Origin: Desulfosporosinus orientis DSM 765
Lineage (GTDB): Bacteria; Bacillota; Desulfitobacteriia; Desulfitobacteriales; Desulfitobacteriaceae
Assembly: GCF_000235605.1 (NCBI RefSeq)
Contig: NC_016584.1
Coordinates: forward strand, 3,088,001-3,152,000
Reading direction: 5' to 3'
DNA: 64,000 bases
Shown: piece after piece, positions 1-8,551 of the stretch
Layout: each line of letters begins with the position of its first letter
How positions within the stretch are numbered: position 1 is the first letter of the stretch
The notes under the pieces: model-generated
The model's database searches: none
Told to the model about the DNA's origin: nothing
What the model saw: only the letters and a program-made list of their open reading frames with translations
Translations under genes and position numbers: made by a program

Positions 1-48
1 ACAGAAGGAAGAACTGCATTCTTTGAAAAACGCAGCCCCATATATTGA
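1..48 (+). CDS. C-terminal end of an enoyl-CoA hydratase/isomerase (crotonase) family protein, partial
   Basis: Frame 1 reads TEGRTAFFEKRSPIY and then a TGA stop. An ending of the form EG-x-AF-x-EKR-x-P is typical of crotonase-fold enoyl-CoA hydratases. The rest of the gene lies before the window. It ends 50 bases before the next start, so it probably belongs to the same acyl-CoA operon, where it would hydrate an enoyl-CoA made by the acyl-CoA dehydrogenases. Only 15 residues are visible, so the family call rests on this tail and on context. Confidence 0.6.
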   Translation, partial: TEGRTAFFEKRSPIY

Positions 49-98
49 TCAACCTCAGTTAAAATACTCCAAAATTGATTTTAAAGGAGGAAAACCCC

Positions 99-1370
99 AT
101 GGTCAACTTTGATAAATTATTACCCGGCTGTCTGGACGGCGTTACAATTGTTGATTTTACCTGGGTGCTGGCAGGTCCGCATGCCACTAAGCTGTTGGCT
201 GACATGGGAGCTTCGGTGATCAAGATTGAGCCGTTCAAAGTGGGGGCAAATGAACGGCATCTACTCTTAACAAAAACAGTTAATGACGTTAAGCACAGTT
301 CATATTCTATCAATGTTAACCGTGGTAAAAAGAGTATTTGTTTGGATATGAAAAAAGCCCAGGGAAAGGAGATCGTTACCGAATTAATCAAAAAAGCAGA
401 TGTACTCGTTGAGAATTATTCTCCCGGCGTGATGGAGCGATTGGGTCTTGACTATGAATCAGTTAAGAAAATTAAAGAGGATATCATCTACTGCTCGATT
501 TCTTGCTTTGGACATTGGGGGCCCTATAGCGATAGGCCTGGATACGATATAATCGCCCAGGCAGCGTCCGGTTTTACCGCCATGTATGAATTGCCCCAGG
601 GTGCCCCTATGTCTATAGGAGATACTGTAGCTGGTACACATGCCGCTCTGGGTATTGTTGCCGCTCTTTTTGACAAAAAGGTACACGGGCGCGGGCAAAA
701 TATCGACATCTCAATGATGGATTGCCTTTTCTCCCTTCATGAAAATTCTGTTCCCTGGTACACGATCTCTCAAGCGGTTGGCGAAAAAATAGCTCCACCC
801 CGCCTCGGACGTTATTATTTCAATTACGCTCCTTTCGGTGTTTTCCAGGGCAAGGACGGGAGGGTTAATATAGCTTGTTTGGAGGAACCGCGTTGGCCCA
901 GGCTTGTTGCGACGATGGGTGAGAAATATGCATGGCTGATGGACGATCCCCGAACCAAAAATGTTTCCACTCGATGTCTGAATGCAACATGGCTTAACAC
1001 GATTATTGATGAGTGGGTCATGTCTATGGACTCAGTAAATGAAGTGGAACGACTCCTTCAGGAGGCGGAAGTGGCCTGCCAGCGAGTTCTGGGAATTCCA
1101 GAATTAGTTGATACAGACCCTCATGTTAAAGCCCGTGAGATGATCATAGAAGTGGATCAGCCATTTTTAGGTCCTATGAAGATGTTTGGCAGCCCTATCA
1201 AGATGTCGAAAACACCCTCTTGTTTACGGGGATATGGACCGTTACTTGGAGAGCATAACGATGATCTGCTTTCCAAAGTCTTAGACCTCAACGAAGAGCA
1301 GATAACGGCTCTCTACAGCGATGAAGTACTTTATCATGAACCGGCTGTGGAACTCGATAATAAGGGCTAA
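99..1370 (+). CDS. CaiB/BaiF family (class III) CoA-transferase
   Basis: This 423-residue protein matches family III CoA-transferases, which move CoA between an acyl-CoA and a free acid through an aspartyl-CoA thioester. The N-terminus has the family pattern of a Rossmann-like segment (VTIVDFTWVLAGPHATKLLADMGA), and Asp208 in NIDISMMD sits where the catalytic aspartate is expected. Length is usual. The ATG at 99 is chosen because AAAGGAGG lies 8 bases upstream; a TTG at 75 would start before that site. It is followed by a DUF35/thiolase pair and two class I CoA-transferases, so it probably activates or exchanges the acid fed into this beta-oxidation block. The substrate cannot be read from sequence. 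Confidence 0.88.
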   Translation: MVNFDKLLPGCLDGVTIVDFTWVLAGPHATKLLADMGASVIKIEPFKVGANERHLLLTKTVNDVKHSSYSINVNRGKKSICLDMKKAQGKEIVTELIKKADVLVENYSPGVMERLGLDYESVKKIKEDIIYCSISCFGHWGPYSDRPGYDIIAQAASGFTAMYELPQGAPMSIGDTVAGTHAALGIVAALFDKKVHGRGQNIDISMMDCLFSLHENSVPWYTISQAVGEKIAPPRLGRYYFNYAPFGVFQGKDGRVNIACLEEPRWPRLVATMGEKYAWLMDDPRTKNVSTRCLNATWLNTIIDEWVMSMDSVNEVERLLQEAEVACQRVLGIPELVDTDPHVKAREMIIEVDQPFLGPMKMFGSPIKMSKTPSCLRGYGPLLGEHNDDLLSKVLDLNEEQITALYSDEVLYHEPAVELDNKG

Positions 1371-1406
1371 GTATAACGAATCCGATTTACGAAAGGAGAA
1401 TTGAAA

Positions 1407-1838
1407 ATGTCAGAAAAAAATCAGATCCCCATTGATCCTGATCTTTTCGAATGGCCGACCAGCCAACCTGAGTTATTGGGGTCAAAATGCAGCGAATGCG
1501 GTAATGTCGCATTTCCGGTTGTAAATATGTGTCCCAAGTGCAGAAGCACTGCTATAGTGAGAACGGGTTTAAAGACTAAAGGAACTCTATGGACATGGAC
1601 CTCCCAGATGTTTCGCCCAAAGAATCTTGTTGATAACCTAGATCCTGAATCATATAAGCCCTTCTATGTCGGATATGTTGAACTGGCCGATGAGGTGAGG
1701 GTGCAAACTCGTCTTTTGGTAGAGGATTCTTCTCAGTTAAAGATTGGCATGCCAATGGAACTGGAGATAATAAAGTTGCGCGAAGAATCCGACGGAACTG
1801 AAGTTATGACCTACGGTTTCAAACCGGCAGCTTGTTAA
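1407..1838 (+). CDS. DUF35 Zn-ribbon/OB-fold protein, partner of the adjacent thiolase
   Basis: This 143-residue protein has a rubredoxin-like zinc ribbon near residues 28-48 (CSECG, then CPKCRS) followed by a beta-rich stretch expected to fold as an OB domain. In this family (ChsH2, BbsA and archaeal relatives) such proteins bind a thiolase-fold partner and help present the acyl-CoA substrate. The next gene is a thiolase, as expected. The ATG at 1407 follows AAAGGAG with good spacing. By analogy it is a non-catalytic but required subunit of a thiolase or aldolase complex. The zinc ligands and gene pairing are seen directly; the role is family knowledge. Confidence 0.85.
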   Translation: MSEKNQIPIDPDLFEWPTSQPELLGSKCSECGNVAFPVVNMCPKCRSTAIVRTGLKTKGTLWTWTSQMFRPKNLVDNLDPESYKPFYVGYVELADEVRVQTRLLVEDSSQLKIGMPMELEIIKLREESDGTEVMTYGFKPAAC

Positions 1839-1921
1839 GAGGTTCATAGTCGAGAAGCTAAATTGCCAGGAGTAAGGGATGAAAAAGAGTTAGTTATCCA
1901 GTGTAAAGGAGGAATTGCTTT

Positions 1922-3067
1922 ATGGAAGATATAGCCATTATTGGCATAGGGCTTCACCCTTTTGGAAGGTTTAAGGGCAAGTCTGCCTTGGAAATGGGTG
2001 TAGATGCAGTAAATGATGCATTAAAGGATGCAGGTGTTGCCTGGAAGGATCTTCAAGTTGCCTATGGCGGAAGTGGCCATGGAGGATACGCTGACAGTTT
2101 GAATTCTAAGTTTGGGTTCACGGGGTTGCCCTTCTACAATGTTTTCAACGGATGTGCCACAGCCGCCAGCGCATTAATCGGAGCTGCCACGGCCCTTAAA
2201 TCAGGTGCTGCAGACTTAGCTTTAGCAGTGGGGTTTGATAAGCATCCAGTGGGAAGCTTTGAGATGGATCCTGAAGAGTGGGGTCTTAAAAAATGGTATG
2301 CAGAAAATGGATTTATGATTACCACCCAATATTTTGCCATGAAAATTCAACGCTATATGCATGATTACGGAATAACCAATGACAGCCTGGTGCGCGTGGC
2401 TATGAAAAACTATTACAATGCATCGCTCAATCCTAAAGCGTATCGCCGCACAGCCCTTGATTATGATACCATAGCGAATTCAACGATGTTGTCTGATCCT
2501 CTGCGTCAATATATGTTCTGCAGTCCAGATGAAGGAGCTGCTGCAGCAATATTGTGCAGAGCCAGTGATGCGAAGAAATACACGACCAGGCCAATTTATG
2601 TCAAGGCTTATGGCCTGAAGTCTCGGACATACGAATCATTTGAGGTAGTTAGTCCCTATAAAGCAATAAAAAATGTTCCCACGGTTGTTGAAGTAACTGC
2701 TCAGGCAGCTTATAAAATGGCCGGGATTGGTCCTGATGAAATTCAAATTGCTCAGGTTCAGGACACTGAGGCCGGGCATGAAATTATGCATATCGCAGAA
2801 CTCGGTCTTTGTAAACATGGGGATCAGGAGAAATTAATAAGAGATGGTGAAACCCAGATTAATGGCCGCATTCCGGTAAATACGGATGGAGGACTTATTG
2901 GTAATGGTGAGCCTGTCGGTGCATCTGCCCTAAGGCAGATATATGAAGTCTGCCTGCAGATGCGCGGGGAAGCAGGCGCACACCAAGTGCCGAATCCACC
3001 CAAGACTGCGATAACCCAGGTTTACGGTATGCCGGGCGTTTCTGCCGTAACTATTCTGCAGAGGTAA
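1922..3067 (+). CDS. Thiolase-superfamily protein (SCP-x/BbsB-like) paired with DUF35
   Basis: This is a 381-residue thiolase-fold protein. The nucleophile motif is present as NGCATAAS with Cys78. The usual C-terminal catalytic elements are altered: the GHP motif is GEP (Glu330 in NGEPVGAS), no C-terminal CxG motif is visible, and the HD motif is QD (VQDTEAGHE). Canonical degradative thiolases use Cys, His and a second Cys, so this is probably a specialised carbon-carbon bond cleaving enzyme that works with the DUF35 protein immediately upstream, as in the BbsAB and Ltp2-ChsH2 families. Start ATG 1922 follows AAAGGAGG. Whether it performs thiolysis or retro-aldol cleavage cannot be decided here. 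Confidence 0.83.
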   Translation: MEDIAIIGIGLHPFGRFKGKSALEMGVDAVNDALKDAGVAWKDLQVAYGGSGHGGYADSLNSKFGFTGLPFYNVFNGCATAASALIGAATALKSGAADLALAVGFDKHPVGSFEMDPEEWGLKKWYAENGFMITTQYFAMKIQRYMHDYGITNDSLVRVAMKNYYNASLNPKAYRRTALDYDTIANSTMLSDPLRQYMFCSPDEGAAAAILCRASDAKKYTTRPIYVKAYGLKSRTYESFEVVSPYKAIKNVPTVVEVTAQAAYKMAGIGPDEIQIAQVQDTEAGHEIMHIAELGLCKHGDQEKLIRDGETQINGRIPVNTDGGLIGNGEPVGASALRQIYEVCLQMRGEAGAHQVPNPPKTAITQVYGMPGVSAVTILQR

Positions 3068-3156
3068 TTTCCCAATTTCATTTGGGTAGGTATAATGAGC
3101 ATTTATGTTATATGTAATTGAGCAGGCGTCTCAAGGACTACGCTATCACATGAAAT

Positions 3157-3197
3157 ATGGAGGTTAACGGCAGGTATACGCATCCGCTGACCTCCAT
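3157..3197 (+). other. Hairpin in the thiolase/CoA-transferase intergenic region
   Basis: The arms ATGGAGGTTAACGG (3157-3170) and CCGCTGACCTCCAT (3184-3197) can pair over 14 positions with GU wobbles. No clean U-run follows at once, so it may be a weak terminator, a processing site or a transcript-stabilising hairpin rather than a classic terminator. It lies 33 bases before the next start. Confidence 0.45.
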
Positions 3198-3230
3198 CTC
3201 GAATTGTGAAATTTTTCAGGAGATGATTCG

Positions 3231-4538
3231 ATGGACGTTAAAGAATTATATAAATCAAAACTGATGAGTGTTGCAGATGCCGTTAAACTGGTGAAGTCCG
3301 GCGATCGTGTTGAAGCCCCGTTCGCCAATGGTACGCCGGTAGCTCTGATGAATGCTTTAAATGCCCGTACGGAGCTGCAGGATATAACGATTGTCGGCGG
3401 AGTTGAAATGTGGCCGCTGGACGTTTATAAGCCAGACCGTAACCCCAATTTTGATGTAACCAGCACCTTCCTGGGTCCAGCGACCCGGGCTCCGGTGAAT
3501 TCTGGCGTTATGAACTATCTTCCCATACGTCTGGGGAAATGTCCTGAGGTTGTTCGCCGTCATTATCCAATAGATGTTGTAATGCGGGTAGTGTCCCCCA
3601 TGGATGAACACGGATTTTTTAGCAGCGGAGTTCAAACCGACCATACTTATGCTATTTGCAAAATGCCTACCACGCGCCATATAATCGTTCAGGTAAATGA
3701 GAATATGCCCCGTACATGGGGTGACAATCAGTTACACATATCTGAAATAGCTGCAGTGGTGGAATATAACCAGCCTATGATGGAGCTTCCCAATATTCCA
3801 TTGACTCCAGAAGACCGATTGATTGGAGAGGCAATAGCTGAAATGATTGAGGACGGTTCAACCATACAACTGGGGATTGGCGGAATTCCTAACGCCGTAG
3901 GCAGCTTCCTTAAGGACAAACACGACCTGGGAATCCATACCGAGATGTTTTCCGATGCCATGTTGGACTTGTACGAGATGGGAGTTATAACGGGTAAAAA
4001 GAAGACCCTGAAACCCGAAAAATGGGTGGGAACTTTCGTCCTGGGAAGCAACCGGCTCTACAAATTTGTCAACGACAATCCCATGACCGAGCTTCATTCC
4101 TGTGAGTTTACCAATAATCCTCGAATTATTAGTATGAATGACAAGATGATTTCCATCAATACGGCTATGGAAGTAAGCCTGACCGGGGAAGTTAACTCTG
4201 AAAGCCAGGGCTGTTATCAATACTCAGGCGCGGGTGGTTTTGCAGATTTTATAGATGGCTGCTGGCAATCCAAGGGTGGAAAATCGTTTATAGCTCTATA
4301 TTCCACTTATAAGGACAAAGAGGGCAATCTTAAATCAAGGATAAACCCCTATATGACATATGGGGCACCAGTAAGCGCAGTCCGAGCCGATGTAGAATAT
4401 GTAGTTACAGAATATGGTGTAGCCTGTATGCACGGAAAGAACATAAAACAGAGGGCGAAAAGCCTCATCTCTATAGCTCACCCTGATTTCCGTGATCAGC
4501 TAACTTTCGAGGCCCGGAAGGCAAGATTCATAGATTAA
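3231..4538 (+). CDS. Acetyl-CoA hydrolase/4-hydroxybutyrate CoA-transferase family protein, copy 1
   Basis: This 435-residue protein belongs to the class I CoA-transferases of the 4-hydroxybutyrate CoA-transferase/acetyl-CoA hydrolase family. Glu238 in IHTEMFSDAM is the expected catalytic glutamate that forms the glutamyl-CoA intermediate, and the preceding QLGIGGIPNAV loop is the usual glycine-rich CoA-binding segment. Length is normal. It probably transfers CoA from acetyl-CoA or another acyl-CoA to an incoming carboxylic acid. The next gene is a close paralogue of identical length and the same MDVKE start, so the pair arose by tandem duplication. The start ATG is preceded by CAGGAGATGATTCG. 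Confidence 0.9.
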   Translation: MDVKELYKSKLMSVADAVKLVKSGDRVEAPFANGTPVALMNALNARTELQDITIVGGVEMWPLDVYKPDRNPNFDVTSTFLGPATRAPVNSGVMNYLPIRLGKCPEVVRRHYPIDVVMRVVSPMDEHGFFSSGVQTDHTYAICKMPTTRHIIVQVNENMPRTWGDNQLHISEIAAVVEYNQPMMELPNIPLTPEDRLIGEAIAEMIEDGSTIQLGIGGIPNAVGSFLKDKHDLGIHTEMFSDAMLDLYEMGVITGKKKTLKPEKWVGTFVLGSNRLYKFVNDNPMTELHSCEFTNNPRIISMNDKMISINTAMEVSLTGEVNSESQGCYQYSGAGGFADFIDGCWQSKGGKSFIALYSTYKDKEGNLKSRINPYMTYGAPVSAVRADVEYVVTEYGVACMHGKNIKQRAKSLISIAHPDFRDQLTFEARKARFID

Positions 4539-4691
4539 ACACCAGTGATAGATGGAAAATATTTAGCTATTGTTTCATATCATCGATCATTTAGCAGGGA
4601 GAAATCGGACTAAGCAGACCACTTGCCTTTAGGAGTGGAAAAACATTTTAGAAAGAAAATAATTGCTTAGTATATGAGGAGATGATTCTGG

Positions 4692-5999
4692 ATGGACGTT
4701 AAGGAACAATATAAATCAAAACTTATGCGCCCGGAGGATGCAGTTAAGCTTGTGAAGAAAGGTGACTGTGTTTCTACCCCTTTCGCCAACGGTCTGCCTG
4801 TAGCCCTAATGAATGCCTTAAATGCCAGACAGGACCTAGAGGATGTAACTCTATACAGTGGTACTGAACTTTTTCCCGTGGATGCATACCTGCCTGACCG
4901 TAACCCAAATTTGGATGTGCTCAGCGCTTTTGTGGGTCCTGCGACCCGGACCGCTGTTGCGAAAGGTAGGATAAGCCATGTTCCCATGCGTTTTGTTCAG
5001 ATTCCTGAAATCATCCGCCGTCGTATAAAAATTGATATAGTAATGCGGGTGGTATCACCCATGGATGAACACGGTTTTTTCAGCAGCGGAACTAATGCCG
5101 ACCATACTTTAGCCATTTGCAAAATGCCTACCACCCGCCATGTGATTGTACAGGTAAGCGAGACTATGCCCCGAACCTGGGGTGACAATCAACTGCATAT
5201 ATCCGAAGTGTCTGCAGTGGTGGAATCTACCCAGCCTTTGTTAGAGCTTCCTAAGATTCCGTTGACTCAAGAAGACCGTATTATTGGTGAGACAATTGCA
5301 GATATGATCGAAGACGGTTCAACCATACAATTGGGGATTGGTGCAATCCCTAACGCGGCAGGTAAATTTCTGAAAGATAAACGCGATCTGGGAGTCCATA
5401 CTGAGATGTTTAACGATGCAATGCTGGATTTATACGAACAAGGAGCTGTAACATGCCGCAAGAAGACCCTGAAACCAGGAAAATGGGTGGCAACTTTCGC
5501 TCTGGGAACCAACAGATTATACAAATTTATCAATGACAACCCACTGACCGAGATTGTTTCCTGTGAATTCACTAATGATCCAGCAGTGATTGGGATGAAT
5601 GATAATATGGTTTCCATTAATACGGCTCTAGAGGCAGACTTGACCGGACAGGTCAATGCCGAAAGTATAGGCCCGGTACAGTACTCAGGACCGGGGGGAT
5701 TTCTAGATTTTATTGAGGGCTGCTGGCGTTCAAAAGGCGGTAAATCTTTTGTAGCTCTTTATTCCACCTACCAGGATAAGGATAGAAAAACAAGATCCCG
5801 GATCGTGAATAGTTTTAAGCCAGGGACAATTGTATCAGGGAACCGTTGTGAGATCGACTATTTAGTGACAGAATATGGAGTGGCCTTAATGAAGGGAATG
5901 AGCGTAAAACAGAGGGCTAAAAACCTTATCGCTATAGCTCATCCTGATTTTCGCGATGAGTTGATCTTTTATGCCCGGCAGCAAAGATTTATTGACTAA
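4692..5999 (+). CDS. Acetyl-CoA hydrolase/4-hydroxybutyrate CoA-transferase family protein, copy 2
   Basis: This 435-residue paralogue of the preceding gene aligns end to end without obvious gaps. The catalytic glutamate is kept as Glu238 (VHTEMFNDAM), and the glycine loop reads QLGIGAIPNAA. Differences cluster in segments expected to shape the acyl pocket (for example the two proteins differ from about residue 55 to 110), so the copies may act on different acids or form a heteromer. The ATG at 4692 follows TGAGGAGATGATTCTGG, almost the same leader as copy 1, so the duplication included the ribosome-binding site. About 150 bases separate the copies, with no clear terminator. Confidence 0.9.
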   Translation: MDVKEQYKSKLMRPEDAVKLVKKGDCVSTPFANGLPVALMNALNARQDLEDVTLYSGTELFPVDAYLPDRNPNLDVLSAFVGPATRTAVAKGRISHVPMRFVQIPEIIRRRIKIDIVMRVVSPMDEHGFFSSGTNADHTLAICKMPTTRHVIVQVSETMPRTWGDNQLHISEVSAVVESTQPLLELPKIPLTQEDRIIGETIADMIEDGSTIQLGIGAIPNAAGKFLKDKRDLGVHTEMFNDAMLDLYEQGAVTCRKKTLKPGKWVATFALGTNRLYKFINDNPLTEIVSCEFTNDPAVIGMNDNMVSINTALEADLTGQVNAESIGPVQYSGPGGFLDFIEGCWRSKGGKSFVALYSTYQDKDRKTRSRIVNSFKPGTIVSGNRCEIDYLVTEYGVALMKGMSVKQRAKNLIAIAHPDFRDELIFYARQQRFID

Positions 6000-6094
6000 A
6001 GCTCAATAAAATATTGTGAATGAGCAAAAGTTGTGATAATGTGACAAAATTGTTCGAAAAAGCTCAATATTAATTAAAGGAGGCCGCAAATATC

Positions 6095-7237
6095 ATGGCT
6101 TTTAATATACAATTCGATGAGGACCAACTCGCGATTCAAAAAATGCTGCGAAAATTTGTGGAAAATGAAATCATTCCTGTTCGGGCTTATTATGATGAGA
6201 CTGAGGAGTATCCATGGCCGGTAGTTAAGAAAATGCGGGATCTTGGCCTTAATTGCATTATTGCTCCGGAAAAGTACAATAGCTTTTACTATGACGCAGT
6301 TACCTGCGGCATAATCGCGGAAGAACTTTGCCGGGGCTGTTGTGGAATAGCATTGTGTGTTCTGGACAATTGTCTGCCTGCTAAACCTGTTATATTCGCG
6401 GGCACCGAGGAACAAAAGGATTGGTGGTTTACCAGATGCTGCCAAGAGAACAAGATTGCCTCCTTCGCGATGACTGAACCTGGTGCTGGTTCGGATGTTG
6501 CCAACATTACCACCACAGCAAGGAAGGATGGCGACTACTACATCATAAATGGAACGAAGTGCTTTATTTCAAATGCCAATGTTTGCAGCCAGTTTCTGGT
6601 GCTTGCCAATGTAGATCGGAGTAAGGGCCATAGAGGATTAACCTTTTTTATAGTTGATCGTGATACGGAAGGTATAACTGTTGGCAAGCATGAAAAGAAA
6701 ATGGGTATTAGGTGTAATGATACAGCAGAAGTTGTTTTTGACAACGTACGGGTTCATAAAAAGTGGCTTTTGGGCCAAGAGGGGCAGGGCTTTTTGTTAT
6801 CCATGAAAACTTTTGAGGTTTCCCGCCCGCTAACGGGTGCGGTAAGTGTGGGTTTGGCCCAAGGTGCTTATGAAGTTGCCAGAGACTACGCCAAAGAGAG
6901 GGCGACTTTCGGTAAACCAATCGCTTCTCACCAAGCCATTCAGTTTATGTTGGCCGATATGGCAATGAAGATTGAAGCAGCAAGGTTGCTTTGTCAAAAG
7001 GCCTGCTGGATGGCGGACCAAGGAAACCCTAACCCCATGCAAGCATCTTTTGCTAAGTTATTCAGTTCTGATATGTGTGTGGACGTTACATCCAAAGCAG
7101 TACAAATACTGGGAGGGTTTGGTTATTCCAGGGAATTCCCAGTAGAAAAAATGATGCGTGACGCTAAGGTGATGCAAATCTTCGAAGGGACCTCTGAAAT
7201 ACAGCGCATGATTATTGCTGGCGAGCTGCTTCGTTAA
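6095..7237 (+). CDS. Acyl-CoA dehydrogenase, copy 1
   Basis: This 380-residue FAD-dependent acyl-CoA dehydrogenase has the usual features: the helical N-terminal domain, the [10 protein letters not shown] segment that contacts FAD and substrate, the RATFGKPI motif, and the C-terminal [10 protein letters not shown] motif with Glu364 as the expected catalytic base. It would oxidise an acyl-CoA to the enoyl-CoA and pass electrons to ETF (etfAB lie at the far end of the window). ATG 6095 follows AAAGGAGG. It is Cys-rich for the family around residues 70-120 ([15 protein letters not shown]). A close paralogue follows directly. Confidence 0.92.
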   Translation: MAFNIQFDEDQLAIQKMLRKFVENEIIPVRAYYDETEEYPWPVVKKMRDLGLNCIIAPEKYNSFYYDAVTCGIIAEELCRGCCGIALCVLDNCLPAKPVIFAGTEEQKDWWFTRCCQENKIASFAMTEPGAGSDVANITTTARKDGDYYIINGTKCFISNANVCSQFLVLANVDRSKGHRGLTFFIVDRDTEGITVGKHEKKMGIRCNDTAEVVFDNVRVHKKWLLGQEGQGFLLSMKTFEVSRPLTGAVSVGLAQGAYEVARDYAKERATFGKPIASHQAIQFMLADMAMKIEAARLLCQKACWMADQGNPNPMQASFAKLFSSDMCVDVTSKAVQILGGFGYSREFPVEKMMRDAKVMQIFEGTSEIQRMIIAGELLR

Positions 7238-7361
7238 TACGATAGTTGTTCAGTTGTTCTTCATAGGTAAGTATTAACAATAAGTGGTGGCATGAGATCT
7301 TTGTCAGTAAGCAGCAAGAGTATTTCGATAATAGTTTTTTAAATCTCAGGAGGTAGAAGGT

Positions 7362-8510
7362 ATGTCATTTAATATGGGATTAAACGAGGATCAGATTGCG
7401 ATACAGAAGATGCTCCGTAAATTCGTGGAAAATGAAATTATACCAGTTCGTGCATATTACGATGAGAAAGAAGAGTTCCCTTGGCCGATCGTTAAGAAAC
7501 TGCAGGATCTGGGGCTCAATTGCGTTATTGCCCCGGAGAAATATAATGGTTTTTATTACGACACATTAACCTGTTCCATCATCGCGGAGGAACTATGCCG
7601 GGGTTGTGTAGGTATAGCCCTGGGTGTTTTGAACAACTGCCTGGCTGCCAAGCCGGTTATGATTGCAGGCACTGAAGAACAACAGGATTGGTGGTTTACC
7701 AAGGCCATCCAGGAGGGTGCAATAGGGGCCTTCGCGATGACCGAACCAGGGGCAGGTTCCGATGTGGCCGGCATTACCACCACGGCCAAAAAGGATGGAG
7801 ACTATTATATTCTTAATGGAGCCAAGTGTTTTATTACCAACGCAGGTGTTGCCAGCCAGATGGTAGTACTTACTACTCTGGATCGGAGCAAGGGCGCAAA
7901 AGGGATGGCTTTTTTTATACTGGACCCCAGTGAAGTGGAGGGGCTAACTATCGGCAAACATGAGAAGAAAATGGGCATTAGGGCTTCTGATACGGTGGAA
8001 GTCATTTTTGACAATGTTCGAGTTCATAAAAAGTGGCTTATTGGTAAAGAGGGAGAGGGCTTCAAAATAGCTATGAAAACCTTTGAGGTCTCCCGCTCGT
8101 TAGTTGGTCCTTTGGCCGTAGGGCTGGCCCAGGGTGCATATGAGTTCGCCAGAGATTACGCCAAACAAAGAGAAACTTTCGGCAGACCTATCGCACAACA
8201 CCAGGCCGTTCAGTTCATACTGGCCGACATGGCTATGAATATTGAAGCAGCCAGATTGCTCTGCCAAAAAGCCTGCTGGCTGGTAGATCAGGGACAGCCC
8301 AGCGCTAAAGCGGCATCATTTGCCAAGTTGTTCGCTACTGATATGTGTATGCAAGTGACCACCAATGCTGTGCAGCTTCTGGGGGGATTTGGTTATTCCA
8401 GGGAATACCCGGTGGAGAAAATGATGCGTGACGCCAAGGCGTTGCAAATTTTCGAAGGGACATCTCAAATTCAGCACTTAATAATTGCCAACGAAATACT
8501 TAGTCAATAA
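7362..8510 (+). CDS. Acyl-CoA dehydrogenase, copy 2
   Basis: This 382-residue acyl-CoA dehydrogenase is a tandem paralogue of the preceding gene, with nearly the same N-terminus ([20 protein letters not shown]). The FAD/substrate segment is [10 protein letters not shown], and the catalytic base is expected at Glu365 in IFEGTSQIQ. Two differences at the active-site end (SEIQR to SQIQH) and changes in the middle domain fit different substrate preference or a heteromeric enzyme. ATG 7362 follows CAGGAGGTAG. The gene ends 41 bases before a convergent regulator gene, and no good terminator is visible between them. Confidence 0.92.
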   Translation: MSFNMGLNEDQIAIQKMLRKFVENEIIPVRAYYDEKEEFPWPIVKKLQDLGLNCVIAPEKYNGFYYDTLTCSIIAEELCRGCVGIALGVLNNCLAAKPVMIAGTEEQQDWWFTKAIQEGAIGAFAMTEPGAGSDVAGITTTAKKDGDYYILNGAKCFITNAGVASQMVVLTTLDRSKGAKGMAFFILDPSEVEGLTIGKHEKKMGIRASDTVEVIFDNVRVHKKWLIGKEGEGFKIAMKTFEVSRSLVGPLAVGLAQGAYEFARDYAKQRETFGRPIAQHQAVQFILADMAMNIEAARLLCQKACWLVDQGQPSAKAASFAKLFATDMCMQVTTNAVQLLGGFGYSREYPVEKMMRDAKALQIFEGTSQIQHLIIANEILSQ

Positions 8511-8551
8511 ATCATGTATAAAATCTAAATTGAACTGATCTACTAAGGCAA

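Noticed and set aside
7288-7305. TGGCATGAGATCTTTGTC before the second acyl-CoA dehydrogenase, as a sigma-54 promoter
   Set aside because: The GG is not followed by a GC doublet at the required distance; the -12 half does not match.
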